A stretch of 64,000 bases of DNA from Dugong dugon. Its lineage: Eukaryota > Chordata > Mammalia > Sirenia > Dugongidae. Under the pieces are notes generated by a model, which saw nothing but the letters and a program-made list of their open reading frames with translations, was not told the DNA's origin and did no database searches. The position numbers were made by a program, and so were the translations under genes. Location of the stretch: contig CM057462.1 in the NCBI GenBank assembly GCA_030035585.1, positions 92,277,234-92,341,233 on the forward strand. Reading direction: 5' to 3'. This document shows positions 54,692 to 64,000 of the stretch, one piece after another. Numbering within the stretch: position 1 is the first letter of the stretch; each line of letters opens with the position of its first letter.

Positions 54692-55770
54692 TAATGCTGT
54701 TGTTGGTGTTAATTGCCGTTGAGTTAGGTCTGACTCATGGCAACCTTATGTATTATGCATGACAGAACGTAATGTTGCCTGTACAGGGCCAGATTACCAA
54801 GTAAGCGAGGTACATACATGGGTCCAACTGTGCCTTCCCACCACTTGGCAGTGCAGTTTCACCTATACCCCACCACATCAAAGATATGGTTAAACCTGTG
54901 TTTCACCACAGATTAGCAAGTAAATACAATTAAGCCCTTTCGTAACACATACCTTGCTCAATGCAAACCGGTGCACACTGTGCTTACTGGGTAATCCGAC
55001 TCTGCATCCGTGCAGCGCCATGGATCACTTTTGCATGGCTTTCTAGCCATGATCTTGTAACTCCCACCCAAGTGATGGGGCGGGACTGTGCAGATACGGT
55101 GATTGTGGCCCACCAAAGGGACTGGTTAGTTTTGCCATCCTGCTGGCTTGAAATGAGCCACCCCAGGGGCAAGAAAGAGAAGAGTCCACCACCACCAAAG
55201 AAGGAGAGACCGGCAGGAAAGACCCACAGGAGATAGAGCAGTGGGCTTCCCAGCCCATGTATCGAGAAAGCTGAGTACCTTTGGTCAAAGACTGAGGGCC
55301 AGGAAGAGGCGTGCCTGCAAGCACCCTGGGAAGAGGCTGTCCTGATGAAAAAACTGTATCCTGAATGTTCCTGAGCCTGAACTGTAACCGGTTACTTCCC
55401 TAATAAACCCCATAATTGTGAGTAGGTTCTGTGAGCTCTGTATGGCCTTAGCAAGGAATTATCAAATCCAGCAGAGAAGCAGAGAGTGCTGTGGGAGGGA
55501 CGGTCAGAATTGGTAAAGATGCTGGAGAAAGGAGGCATGTCTGACCTTCACCTCAGAGGAATCAGCGTTGGGCCGGTGACCTTGATTCTCCTTCGCTCTT
55601 GTGAAGTTAGAGGAGGTCAGACAACACAGTTTTTTACAGCCTGTTACTTTGTGATCTTTGATAACGTTTAAGCCCATTGTTGAAGCTATTGTGTCAATCC
55701 ATCTTAATGAGAGGTTTCCTCATTTTTTGCTGACCTTCCACTTTACCAGACATGATCTCCTTCCCTATCG
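54692..55770 (-). mobile_element. RTE 3' remnant split by an LTR-like insertion
   Basis: Left piece 54692-54779: 'tgactcatggcaaccttatg', 'gacagaacgtaatgttgcc'. Right piece 55645-55770: 'taagcccattgttgaagcta', 'gtcaatccatcttaatgaga', 'cactttaccagacatgatc'. In the other RTE copies these two pieces are almost adjacent. Confidence 0.82.
54780..55638 (+). mobile_element. LTR-like insertion, family unknown
   Basis: 859 bases with TGTA...TACA ends. Near 55401 lies 'ctaataaaccccataattgt', a poly(A) signal in LTR-like context, about 240 bases before the right end. The hexamer gcctgt is at 54777-54782 and 55639-55644, so either this is the target duplication or the ends are slightly different. The plus orientation is inferred from the poly(A) signal. 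Confidence 0.55.
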
Positions 55771-55908
55771 AAGAGTCTTCTGACTCCAAGAGCAGGTACA
55801 GTTGTTGGAACTTCTCATACAGGTTTTGACTCCTGCCCTTTCTCAGGCCCAGGTCGCATTCTCAAACCTGACTTCAATAAATGCTGAGGCTGTAGTCACA
55901 TTAGAACA

Positions 55909-56156
55909 ATGAGATCCAACCCTTTTGAGTATGAGAATCCTTTGTTAACGTAAGAGACTTCCCCTCAGCGTCATGGTAGCTGTGCTTTTACAAAGCATTC
56001 AGTAGATGTAAGCACACTTGAAAATTATTCCTGTGAATATGTGGGAGCCAGTATTTAGCCAGTCTATTGACATGGCTATTGTAATTTATGGATCCCTGGA
56101 GCCATCTGAAAGAGTTCTGCATTCCCCCCTGCCCTAAGGGGTTGGGAACCGCTGCA
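55909..56156. mobile_element. hAT-like non-autonomous DNA transposon relic
   Basis: Ends are inverted and related: 'gagatccaaccctttt' at left and 'aaggggttgggaaccgctgc' at right. An 8-base duplication flanks it, ttagaaca (55901-55908) and ttggaaca (56157-56164), as expected for hAT elements. Confidence 0.65.
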
Positions 56157-56164
56157 TTGGAACA

Positions 56165-56679
56165 TGTGCGCTAAGAAGCCACATAGACGTCTGTCCCCAG
56201 AGTGCAGTGCATGGCTGCCTCCTCTGTAAACCGTGGGGTGCATAAACTCAGATGGTTCTAATTGCACAGGGCATGCCATATTGTTACCCGATGTAATGTC
56301 AATTTTTATTTATTTGTGTTTGTGAGAAGCCGGGCTGATTAGACCACTTAAAACTACACAGGCTAGTTAGAGCCAGGCTGGCGTTAGTGATTTCAGCTGC
56401 CTCCCTAAAGTCATCAGAGCTCCCAGCTCTCGGCCTCCCTCTGAGAATGTAAACTTGGGGCCTGTGCTATCATGATTTCTATTTCATCCCGACTTATAAA
56501 CTACCATATAAAAAGCAGCCGCTGAAGGTTTTTTTTTTTTTTTTTTTTTTCCAATTTCATTTTGAGGCTTGGAAAATCACAAAATAAAAATAGCCCTGAG
56601 TGGAAAGTTTGGGGGAGTTTGTTTAGCTTTCTTTGAAATGTACTTTGTGAAGGAGTAAGTCATAAGATCTTTCTTTGTG
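56165..56679. other. Unique DNA with a long T-run
   Basis: A poly(T) run of more than 20 bases lies at 56528-56550. No gene seen. Confidence 0.4.
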
Positions 56680-56837
56680 GAGTGCTTTACAGTTTGCATA
56701 GCTTTTTTCACATCCCTTCTCTCCTGTTTAATCGTCATGGAGACCCTGTGAAGTGTGGATTATGATTATCTTCATTTTGCAAATGGGACAGATGCTCAGA
56801 GAGATTTAAAGATTGGCCTGGGCCAAGATTAAAAAAC
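56680..56837 (-). mobile_element. MIR
   Basis: 'gagtgctttacagtttgcat', 'cttcattttgcaaatgggac', 'gatgctcagagagattt'. Confidence 0.8.
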
Positions 56838-57038
56838 AAAACCAGACCGGTTAATGTCGAGTCAACACTAACTGTGACAACCTTCTGTGTGTCAGAGTAG
56901 AACTCTGCTTCACAGGGTTTTCAATGACTGATTTTTTGGAAATCAACTGCCAGGCCTTTCTTCTGAGGCACCTCTGGTTGAACTCAAACCTCCAACCTTC
57001 AGCCAAGCACGCTAATCATTTGCACTATTCAGGGACTC
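56838..57038 (-). mobile_element. AfroSINE, 'tgtgtgtcagag' subfamily
   Basis: 'cagaccggttaatgtcgagt', 'gggttttcaatgactgattt', 'tttcttctgaggcacctctg', head 'ttcagggactc'. Confidence 0.92.
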
Positions 57039-57049
57039 ATGATCAGGAA

Positions 57050-57385
57050 ATCGCAGAATCGATCTGTGTACATCCTTACCCCAAATCCTGGCATCTCCCT
57101 GCACTCATTGGTCTTTCCCAGAGTCTCGTCACCCAGGCCTAGTTCCTGCCTTTCTCCTTACTCAGGTCCATTCTCAGGAATATGCACAGGCTGGTCACCA
57201 AGGGTCTTCCTCCCTAGCAAGGAACCTACTACTCAGCATAATATTTTCTTACAGACCTGTCTGAGTGCCTTCATGGGCTGCCAACTCCTTGAGGGCAGGG
57301 CCTTTGTCTTTGTCACTTCTGTGTCCTTAAGGCCCAGAACAGGGTCCGTACGCAGTAGACACTCTGTAAATGATTTTCAAATTGG
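57050..57385 (+). mobile_element. L2 LINE 3' end
   Basis: 'ctgccaactccttgagggca', 'ctgtgtccttaaggcccaga', 'cgcagtagacactctgtaaa'. The 118-codon frame over it is incidental. Confidence 0.8.
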
Positions 57386-57990
57386 AATTTGTTGAAATTA
57401 GAATTTTTTTTTAAATCATCTCCTTTTTTCTGCTCTGATTATAAATTAGCCATTAGAATACTGATTAAAATCTTGAGGTTATCTGACTCATCATTTCCCA
57501 CACTGGGTTTTGAGGAGTGTTCTGAGACATAGCAACAGATATTCCAGAAAAAAAAGGAAAAAAAAAAAAGTTCCATGGTCATATAAGTTTGGGAAATACT
57601 GATTATATACGTCCAACAGATTTTTTTAATTGCAAAATTTCTCAAAGCACAGATTCTTCAGATCTGGTTCTCTTCAAGATCTCCCTATCTGTGTGAGTTT
57701 CTGGCATACTTCTCAATTCTCACACTTGTTTAATGAGTAACTTTAAAAAACACATATTTGCGCTCATGCACAGAACTATTTTCCTGAATGGCCCATAGTT
57801 TTCAGGGCTGCTTCTCTCATTGGTTCTCAGCTAAGGCAGAGGAGCACCCGATCATTTCCTTCATCACCTTCCCGGCACCCATTGCCAGGCCACATTCTTC
57901 CTAATCACTGAAAACTCCTTTTCCCCCAGTTCCTTCCCTTTAGTCTCAAAACTGCTAAAGTTTCCTTTATTTAAAGAAGCTTTTCCTTGG
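57386..57990. other. Unique DNA
   Basis: No gene seen. An A-rich patch lies at 57545-57570. Confidence 0.4.
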
Positions 57991-57995
57991 CCATA

Positions 57996-58117
57996 GAAGT
58001 TCCTGGGTAATGCAAATGGTTTATGCTCTGCTACTAAACTAAAGGTTGACGATTCCAACCCTCCTAGTGATGCCACAGAAGAAAGGCCTGGTGATCTTCT
58101 TCTGTAAAGAGTACAGC
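57996..58117 (+). mobile_element. AfroSINE cut by the L1 insertion
   Basis: 'gttcctgggtaatgcaaatg' head to 'cttctgtaaagagtacagcc'. The sequence leaves the SINE at about 58117 and L1 5' UTR follows. The SINE's second half should lie beyond the L1, outside this window. Confidence 0.88.
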
Positions 58118-59651
58118 CAAGCAGAAGCAGAGACAACATGGTGCTATAGACAGAAGCACCACCCTATCCCTCCACAGCAAAGACCCGAAAAACTAAGTGA
58201 AACAGAGACAAACTTCAATCCTGGAACCCTAAGCATCAAATAAAGAGATAAAGAACTCAACCAAGCACCGAATGGAATAAGAAACTGACAGAGAACAGAG
58301 AGCGAGGAGAGTTACGAGGCGAGGTCCCCTATCAGCTAATGCAGCATGGATCCACCATCTTGGACTCCTGTCAGAGATCAGTGGCCCGGGAGTATGGGAA
58401 AGCAGATTCACAGAGCTCCCAGCAGGAGACAGAGCCCCTGTAACCAATGAGACATGATTTTCCACCCCCTACCCTGCCTCCCCCTACTCGGCCTTCGCCA
58501 CTTCCCAGCTGGCCAATCCACGACTTCCTGGCAGGTCGATTCCTGGCTTCCCAGAGGGCGGATTCACTGCTTCCCGGTGGGTCTCCACCATGACATGGGA
58601 GGTGCAGTTTCTGTGCTGTGCGGATTCACCCTGCCCACACTGGCTGGCTTCTTCACTGCCATTTCTTTGTTGCTGGTATTGCTTTTTTTGGCTTCTTTTT
58701 GTTTCTTCCCTGCCTCTCACCTCCTCCCCTTCTTTTCTCTTGAACACCTGACTCTGTGTGCCATCTTTGCTTCTTCTTGACAGGCTATGAAATGCCGCTT
58801 AGCTAGGGAACTGCTTCCCTGGTCTGCACAGCCATATTGGCAGGATCCCTAGGGGCTTTTTTTTTTTTCTTTTGTTTTGTTTGTTTGTTTTCTCTTTCTT
58901 CATTTCTCGATTTCTCGTCTCTTTCTACTTAACTTCTTTTCTTGTCTCCTGAATACCTGGCACTGTGTATCATCTCCATCCCTTTTAGCCGGGCTATACT
59001 GTGTGGCTTTGGAGCCACTTCCTCAGTCTGTGCAGCTATGCCGGTGGGATCCCTGGGGGGATTTTTTTTATATATATAATTTTTATTTATCTATTATTTT
59101 TTCTTTTTGTTTTTCTTCATTTCTTGGTTTCTTGTCTCTCCACTCCAATGGAAAGCTCTGTCAGCGCTTTTTTTTTTTTTTTGTTCCTGTTTCTCTCTCT
59201 TCTCTTCTTTGCCACACCCAGCCTAACTCCACACATAATAACCTCTCCCTCCCCCTTCCTCCCACCTATCTGCACCATGGGCTGAACATTGCACTCCCGA
59301 GCAGCACAGGCACAACCTACTGGAACCTGCCCTGCACTGACCACCAGCTCACATTGTCAGCCCCAGTATTGCCACAAACAACCCATTCCAGTCTCTCCCC
59401 TTAGGCTGGACCTGCCATGCTGCACCATAGCTGAGCGACTGGCCCTGCCCATTAGACAAGGAGGTGAAAAATATCGTGTCCACAGATGAGCAAACAACAA
59501 AGAATGCACAGCTTGCCTGTTCAGACATAACCAAATCAAACGAAAAAGCAAGACTAAACAAATAAATCACAATCAATAAACAAAGAAAATAACTACTGAA
59601 TGTCCCTGAAGATAGCAGACAATATCAAAACATATAAAAACACAAGACAGG
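58118..59651 (+). promoter_or_regulatory. L1 5' UTR with tandem units
   Basis: 1.5 kb of non-coding leader that in an active L1 would carry the internal promoter. It contains a directly repeated unit of about 209 bases, starting tgaacacctg at 58741 and tgaatacctg at 58950; both units continue through a 'ggatccct.gggg' patch into T-runs and 'cttcatttct'. Part of a preceding unit is visible before 58741. The frames across it are artefacts of T-rich DNA. Confidence 0.8.
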
Positions 59652-60289
59652 ATGGTTCCAGGACGCATCCAAAATAAAACACCAGATGACTTTCCAGTAG
59701 AAGAAAAGGTGCTAGAACTACCTGATAGGGAATTCAAATCTCTAACATTCAGAGTTATCCAAGAGTTGAAGCAAAAAGCAGACAAAAATGAGGAAAAAAA
59801 TAGACAAATTCATGGAAAAGGCAGACAAATTCATGGAAAATACAGACAAAAAAATGGAAGAATTCAGGAAAATAGTACAGGAACAGAATGTCAAAATAAA
59901 TTCACAACTAGAAGTCATACAAAACTAACAATTAGAAATCCAAAAGATAACAAGATTTCAGAAATGGACAGTGTATAGAAGGGCTGAGGAACAGGTTTGA
60001 AACAATGGAAGACAGGATAAGCAAAATTGAAGACAAACACTTGGATACAATTTTGTTTGAGGAAAAATCAGACAAAAAGAACAAAAAAAATGAAGACACC
60101 CTGAGAATTATGTGGGATAAAATCAAAAGCAAAAATTTCCAAGTGATCAGAGTTCCAGAACAGGGGGAGAAAATGGAAAACACAGAGAAGATCATTGAAG
60201 AGTTGCTGACAGAAAACTTCCCTAATATCATGAAGGATGAAAAGCTGACCATCCAAGAAGCTCAATGAACCCCACATAGGATAGAAAAA
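59652..60289 (+). pseudogene. L1 ORF1 remnant, C-terminal domain deleted
   Basis: First part 59652-59978 (LPDREFKSLTFRVIQELKQK; K/E/Q-rich, coiled-coil-like), then a frameshift, then 60005-60268 starting MEDRISKIEDK and ending ENFPNIMKDEKLTIQEAQ followed by TGA at 60266-60268. The DNA still matches for some 20 bases past the stop and then jumps to the start of ORF2 at 60300. The nucleic-acid-binding RRM-like and C-terminal domains, roughly half of a normal ORF1, are therefore deleted. Confidence 0.8.
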
Positions 60290-60299
60290 CCACTATAAA

Positions 60300-61540
60300 A
60301 TGACAACAAAAAACTCACACCTATCAATAATTACATTGAAAGTAAATGGCCAAAATGCACCCATAAAGAGACAGAGAGTGATAGAATGGATTAAAAAAAA
60401 AAAAAAAAACAGGATCCATCAATATGCTGTCTACAAGAGACACACCTTAGAAACAAAGACATAAATTTATTAAAAACCAAAGCATGGAAAAAATATATCA
60501 AGCAAACAGCCACCAAAAAAAGAGCAGAAATGGCAATACTATCTCAGATAAAATAGACTGTAAAACAAAATCCACCATAAAAGACAAAGAAGGGCACTAT
60601 ATCATGATTAAAGGGACAATCCAGCATGAAGACATAACCATAATAAATATCTACACACCCAACAGCAGGGCTCCAAAATACATAAAACAAACTTCAATGG
60701 CACTGAAAAGAGAAATTGACAGTTCCACTATAATAGTAGGAGACTTCAACACACCACTGTTGGTAAAGGACAGAATTTCTAGAAAGAAACTCAACAAAGA
60801 TACAGAAGATCTAAAAGCCACAATCAGCCAACTTGAACTCATAGACACATATGGAACACTCCACCCAACAGCTGCAAAGTACACATTCTTTTCCAACACA
60901 CGTGGGGTGTTCTTGAGAACAGACCACATATTAGGCCACAAAGCAACCCTCAACAAAATCCTAAACATTGAGATAATACAAAGTATCTTCTCTGATCGCA
61001 ATGCTATCAAGGTAGAAATTACATGGGAACTAAATAACACCTTGCTTAAAAACAACTGGGTAATAGAAGAAATCAAAGATGGAATTAAAAAATTCTTAGA
61101 CTCAAATGAGAATGAAAACACATCATACCAAAACCTTTGGGACACAGCAAAGGCAGCACTCAGAGGTTGATTTATAGCAATAGATGCAAACATCAAAAAA
61201 GAAGAAAGGGACAAAATTAAAACATTAGCTACACAACTTGAACAAATAGAAAAAGAACAGCAAAAGAAGCCTACAGCCACCAGAAGAAAGGAAATAATAA
61301 AGATCAGAGCAGAAATAAATGAAATAGAGAATAGAAAAACAATAGAAAGAATCAACAAAACCAAAAGTTGGTCCTTTGAAAGGATCAACAAAATCAACAA
61401 ACCACTAGTCAAATTGACAAAAGAAAAACAGGAGAAGACACAAATAACCCAAACAAGAAATAAAATGGAGGACATTACAACAGACCCAACTGAAATAAAA
61501 AGGTTCATAAGAGTACTGTGAAAAACTATACTCCAAGAAA
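60300..61540 (+). pseudogene. L1 ORF2, endonuclease region
   Basis: ORF2 starts at ATG 60300-60302 (MTTKNSHLSIITLKVNG). After a frameshift near the A-run at 60392-60409, a frame at 60484-61170 covers most of the AP-type endonuclease: DKEGHYIMIKGTIQ, INIYTPNSRAPKYIKQ, GDFNTPL, TDHILGH. The final motif, normally Ser-Asp-His, reads SDRNAI, so the catalytic His is lost. One TGA at 61168-61170 interrupts a frame that otherwise runs on to a TGA at 61519-61521. Confidence 0.88.
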
Positions 61541-62184
61541 TTTGAAAATCTAGAGGAAATGGACAGATTTCTAGAAACACACTACCTACCCAAACTATCA
61601 CAAATTGATGTTGAAAATCCAAACAGACCCATAAGAGAAGAGATTGAAAAGGTAATAAAAAAAACTCCCAACAACAACAGAAAAAGCCCTGGCCCAGATG
61701 GCTTCACTGGAGAATTCTACCATTCAGAGAAGAGCTTATACCATTACTACTCAAATTATTTCAGAACATAGAAAAGGAAGGGCTACTTCCAAATTCATTC
61801 TATGAAACCACCATAACCCTGATACCTAGACCAGGCAAAGACACCATAAAAAAAGAAAATTACAGATCAATATCTCTCATGAATATAGATGCAAAAATTC
61901 TCAACAAAATTCTAGCCAATAGAATTCAACATCATATCAAAAAAATGATACACCATGGCCAAGTAGGATTCATATGAGGTATGCAAAGATGGTTCAACAT
62001 TAGAAAATCAATCAACATAATCCACCACATAAATAAAATAAAAGAATCACATGATCATCTCAAGCAACGCAGAAAAGGCATTTGACAAAGTCCAACACCC
62101 ATTCTTGATAAAAACTCTCAGTAAAATATGTATGGAAGGCAAATTCCTCAACATAATAAAGGGCATCTATACAAAACCAACAGC
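61541..62184 (+). pseudogene. L1 ORF2, N-terminal reverse transcriptase region
   Basis: 61559-61771 reads to [13 protein letters not shown], the start of the polymerase domain. After a frameshift the order continues ([37 protein letters not shown], then a stop before GMQRWFNIRKSI) to the break at about 62184, where an insertion begins. Confidence 0.85.
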
Positions 62185-62926
62185 CAATCATTCTTTTTTT
62201 TTTTAAGTGTACAATTCAATGGTTTTAATACTTTCAGAGAGATTTGCAACCATCACCATAGTCAATCTTAGAATATTTTCATCACCTCAAAAAGAAAGCT
62301 GGTACCCTTTAGCTAAGGAGCCCTGGTGGTGCAGAAGGTTGAGTGCTGGACTGCTAACCAGAAGGTCAGCAGTTAAACCCACCTACCTCATCCTTGGGAG
62401 AAAAAACCTGGCTATCTGCTTCCATAAAGATTGCAGCCTTGGAAACTCTATGGTGCAGTTCTACTCCATCCTATAGTGTCACTATGACTTGGAATTGACT
62501 TGATGGCTATTTTTTTTTTTGTTGTTGTTGTTAATTTTGTTTATTGTACTTTAGGTGGAGGTTTACAGAACAAATAGTTTCTCATTAAACAGTCAGTATA
62601 CATATTGTTTTATGACATTGGTTAACAACCCCAGGACATGTCAACCCTCTCCCTTCTCGACCTTTTTTTTGGTGAAAATATGCATGCACAATTCAGTGAC
62701 ATCGATTATGTTCTTCCAGTTGTGCTGCTATTCTCACTTTAGATGATGGTTACAGAACAAGATAGTTTCTCATTAAACAGTTGCCCTTTGACAATGGTTA
62801 ACAACCCCACTACATGTCAACACTGTGCTTACTCAACCTTGGATTCCCTATCATCAGCTTTCCTGTCCCCTTCTGCCTTCTAGTCCTTGTCCCTGGACTG
62901 CTGTGCCTCATTAGTCCTGTTTTGTG
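62185..62926 (-). mobile_element. Minus-strand L1 3'-end insertion inside ORF2
   Basis: Two L1 3' pieces lie in reverse orientation: 62190-62315 ('aagtgtacaattcaatggtt', older L1 type) and 62530-62926 ('gtttattgtactttaggtgg', 'tctcattaaacagtcagtat', and again 'tctcattaaacagttgccct'). The host L1 breaks at 'cagccaatcattc' and resumes with 'acatcattcttaactgagag', so the shared 'atcattct' is the likely target duplication. Confidence 0.78.
62316..62512 (+). mobile_element. AfroSINE between the two L1 pieces
   Basis: Head ggagccctggtggtgcagaa, 'ggctatctgcttccataaag', 'ggaattgacttgatggctat', T-run. It is the youngest layer here or marks the join between two events. Confidence 0.93.
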
Positions 62927-64000
62927 CTAACATCATTCTTAACTGAGAGAAGCTGAAAACATTCCCCTTGAGAATAGGAACAAGACAAGGATGCCCTTTA
63001 TCACCACTCCTATTTAACATTGTGCTGGAAGTCCTAGCTACAACAATAAACCAAGAAAAAAAAAGGGCATCCAAATTGATAATGAGGAAGTAAAACTGTC
63101 CCTATTTGCAGATGATATGATACTATATATATAAAACCCAAAAAACTCCATGAGAAAACTACTAGAACTAATAGAAATTTTCAGCGGAGTAGCAGGATAC
63201 AAGATAAACATACAAAAATCAGTTGGATTACTTTACACCAACAAAGAGAACGATGAAAAGGAAATTAGGAAAACAATACCATTTATAATAACCCCCCCAA
63301 AAACAAAATACTTAGGAATAAATCTAACCAGGGAAATAAAAGACCTATACAAAGAAAACTACAAAACATTACTGCAATAAACCAAAAGACATCTACATAA
63401 ATGGAAAAATATACCATGCTCATGGATAGGTAGACTCAGCATTGTGAAAATGACAATTCTACCCAAAGCAATCTACAAATACAATGCAATCCCGATCCAA
63501 ATACCAACAACATTCTTTAAAGAGATGAAAAAAACAATCATTAACTTTATATGGAAAGGGAAGAGGCCCTGGATAAGTAAAGCATTACTTAAGAAGAAAA
63601 ATAAAGTAGGAGGACTCACACTACCTGACCTCAGAACCTACTATACAGCTACGGTAGTCAAAATGGCCTGGTACTGGTACAAAGACAGATACATTGACCA
63701 ATGGAACAGAATTGAGAACCCAGATGTAAATCCATCAACCTATGTTCACCTGATCTTTGACAAGTGCCTGAAGTCCATCAAATGGGGAACAGTCTTTTTT
63801 AACAAATGGTGCTGGCAAAATTGGATGTCCATCTGCAAAAAAATGAAACAGGACCCATACTTCACATCTTACACCAAAACAAATTCAAAATGGATCAAAG
63901 ACCTAAATATAAAACCAAAAACTATAAAGATCATAGAAGAAAAAATAGGATGAACGCTAGAGACCCTAATACACAGTATTAACAGGATACAAACCATAAC
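62927..64000 (+). pseudogene. L1 ORF2, catalytic and C-terminal reverse transcriptase region
   Basis: Resumes in the polymerase domain. The catalytic Phe-Ala-Asp-Asp (FADD) is intact at 63105-63116. Frame 63150-63380 (ELIEIFSGVAGYKINIQKS ... TREIKDLYKENYKTLL) and frame 63444-63953 ([19 protein letters not shown] ... [18 protein letters not shown]) cover the thumb and beyond, separated by a stop. A further stop at 63951-63953 precedes the window edge. The Cys-rich C-terminus and 3' UTR are outside. Confidence 0.88.

Larger units (their letters stand above)
58118..64000 (+). mobile_element. L1 LINE, 5' UTR to ORF2, running off the window
   Basis: A long L1 copy with 5' UTR, ORF1 remnant, ORF2 remnant and an internal insertion at 62185-62926. 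The 3' end is outside the window. Both ORFs are broken. L1 codes for its own nucleic-acid-binding protein (ORF1p) and an endonuclease/reverse transcriptase (ORF2p), which act on their own RNA at nicked chromosomal DNA. Confidence 0.93.

Noticed and set aside
58877-59404. 175-codon Phe/Leu/Ser-rich frame
   Set aside because: It crosses the T-rich L1 5' UTR and its tandem units; it is not a membrane protein gene.
60651-61622. 323-codon minus-strand open frame, the longest in the window
   Set aside because: It is antisense to L1 ORF2. The A-rich sense strand gives few stop codons on the other strand, and the Ser/Leu/Ile/Phe-rich translation looks membrane-like only for that reason.

Overview
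This is nuclear DNA of a placental mammal, almost certainly a paenungulate afrothere and most likely an elephant. The evidence is the repeat content. I count more than 30 copies or pieces of afrotherian tRNA-derived SINEs (AfroSINE), several copies of an RTE (Bov-B-like) LINE whose 3' end matches the SINE tails, and afrotherian-type L1 elements. These lie over the ancient mammalian layer of MIR, L2, MaLR/MLT1 LTRs and hAT relics. The species call is inference from remembered family sequences, not from a search.

I see no complete, convincingly expressed host gene. The window looks intergenic or deep-intronic. The longest open frames belong to decayed mobile elements. Three places could be host exons or gene fragments: a splice-bounded 87-base candidate exon at 42357-42443, and two related segments at about 47221-47345 and 49709-50090, which share a reading frame and an acidic C-terminal stretch.

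Layout. 1-13 kb: AfroSINEs, MIRs, an L2 tail, an old L1 tail, and MaLR LTRs at 7757-8335 (minus) and 11456-12475 (plus, split by later insertions). 13-21 kb: two tRNA-Gly-headed SINEs, an L1 tail with clean target-site duplications (TSDs; 16486-16885), an inverted SINE pair, a 193-base palindromic MITE and a 1.4-kb L1 3' end. 21.9-28.1 kb: a gammaretrovirus-like endogenous provirus with both LTRs and broken gag-pro-pol, and no recognisable env. 28-34 kb: L2, polypurine tract, MIRs, SINEs and a small RTE deletion derivative. 34.7-38.0 kb: a near full-length RTE LINE on the minus strand. 38-54 kb: dense layering of SINEs, two truncated RTE copies, four MaLR/ERVL-type LTRs, L2s, a local 180-base duplication and a degenerate 20-base minisatellite. 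54-58 kb: an LTR-like insertion inside an RTE remnant, and a hAT-like relic. 58.1-64 kb: an L1 with its 5' UTR, decayed ORF1 and ORF2, broken by an opposite-strand insertion and running off the right edge.

How the parts relate: the RTE is the likely enzyme source for the SINEs, because both end in the same sequence, and the tRNA-Gly SINEs and the small RTE derivative also carry a block of the RTE 5' end. L1 enzymes probably account for L1 tails with target-site duplications and A-rich ends. No operon-like or defence-like system, CRISPR array, structural RNA gene or functional origin was seen.
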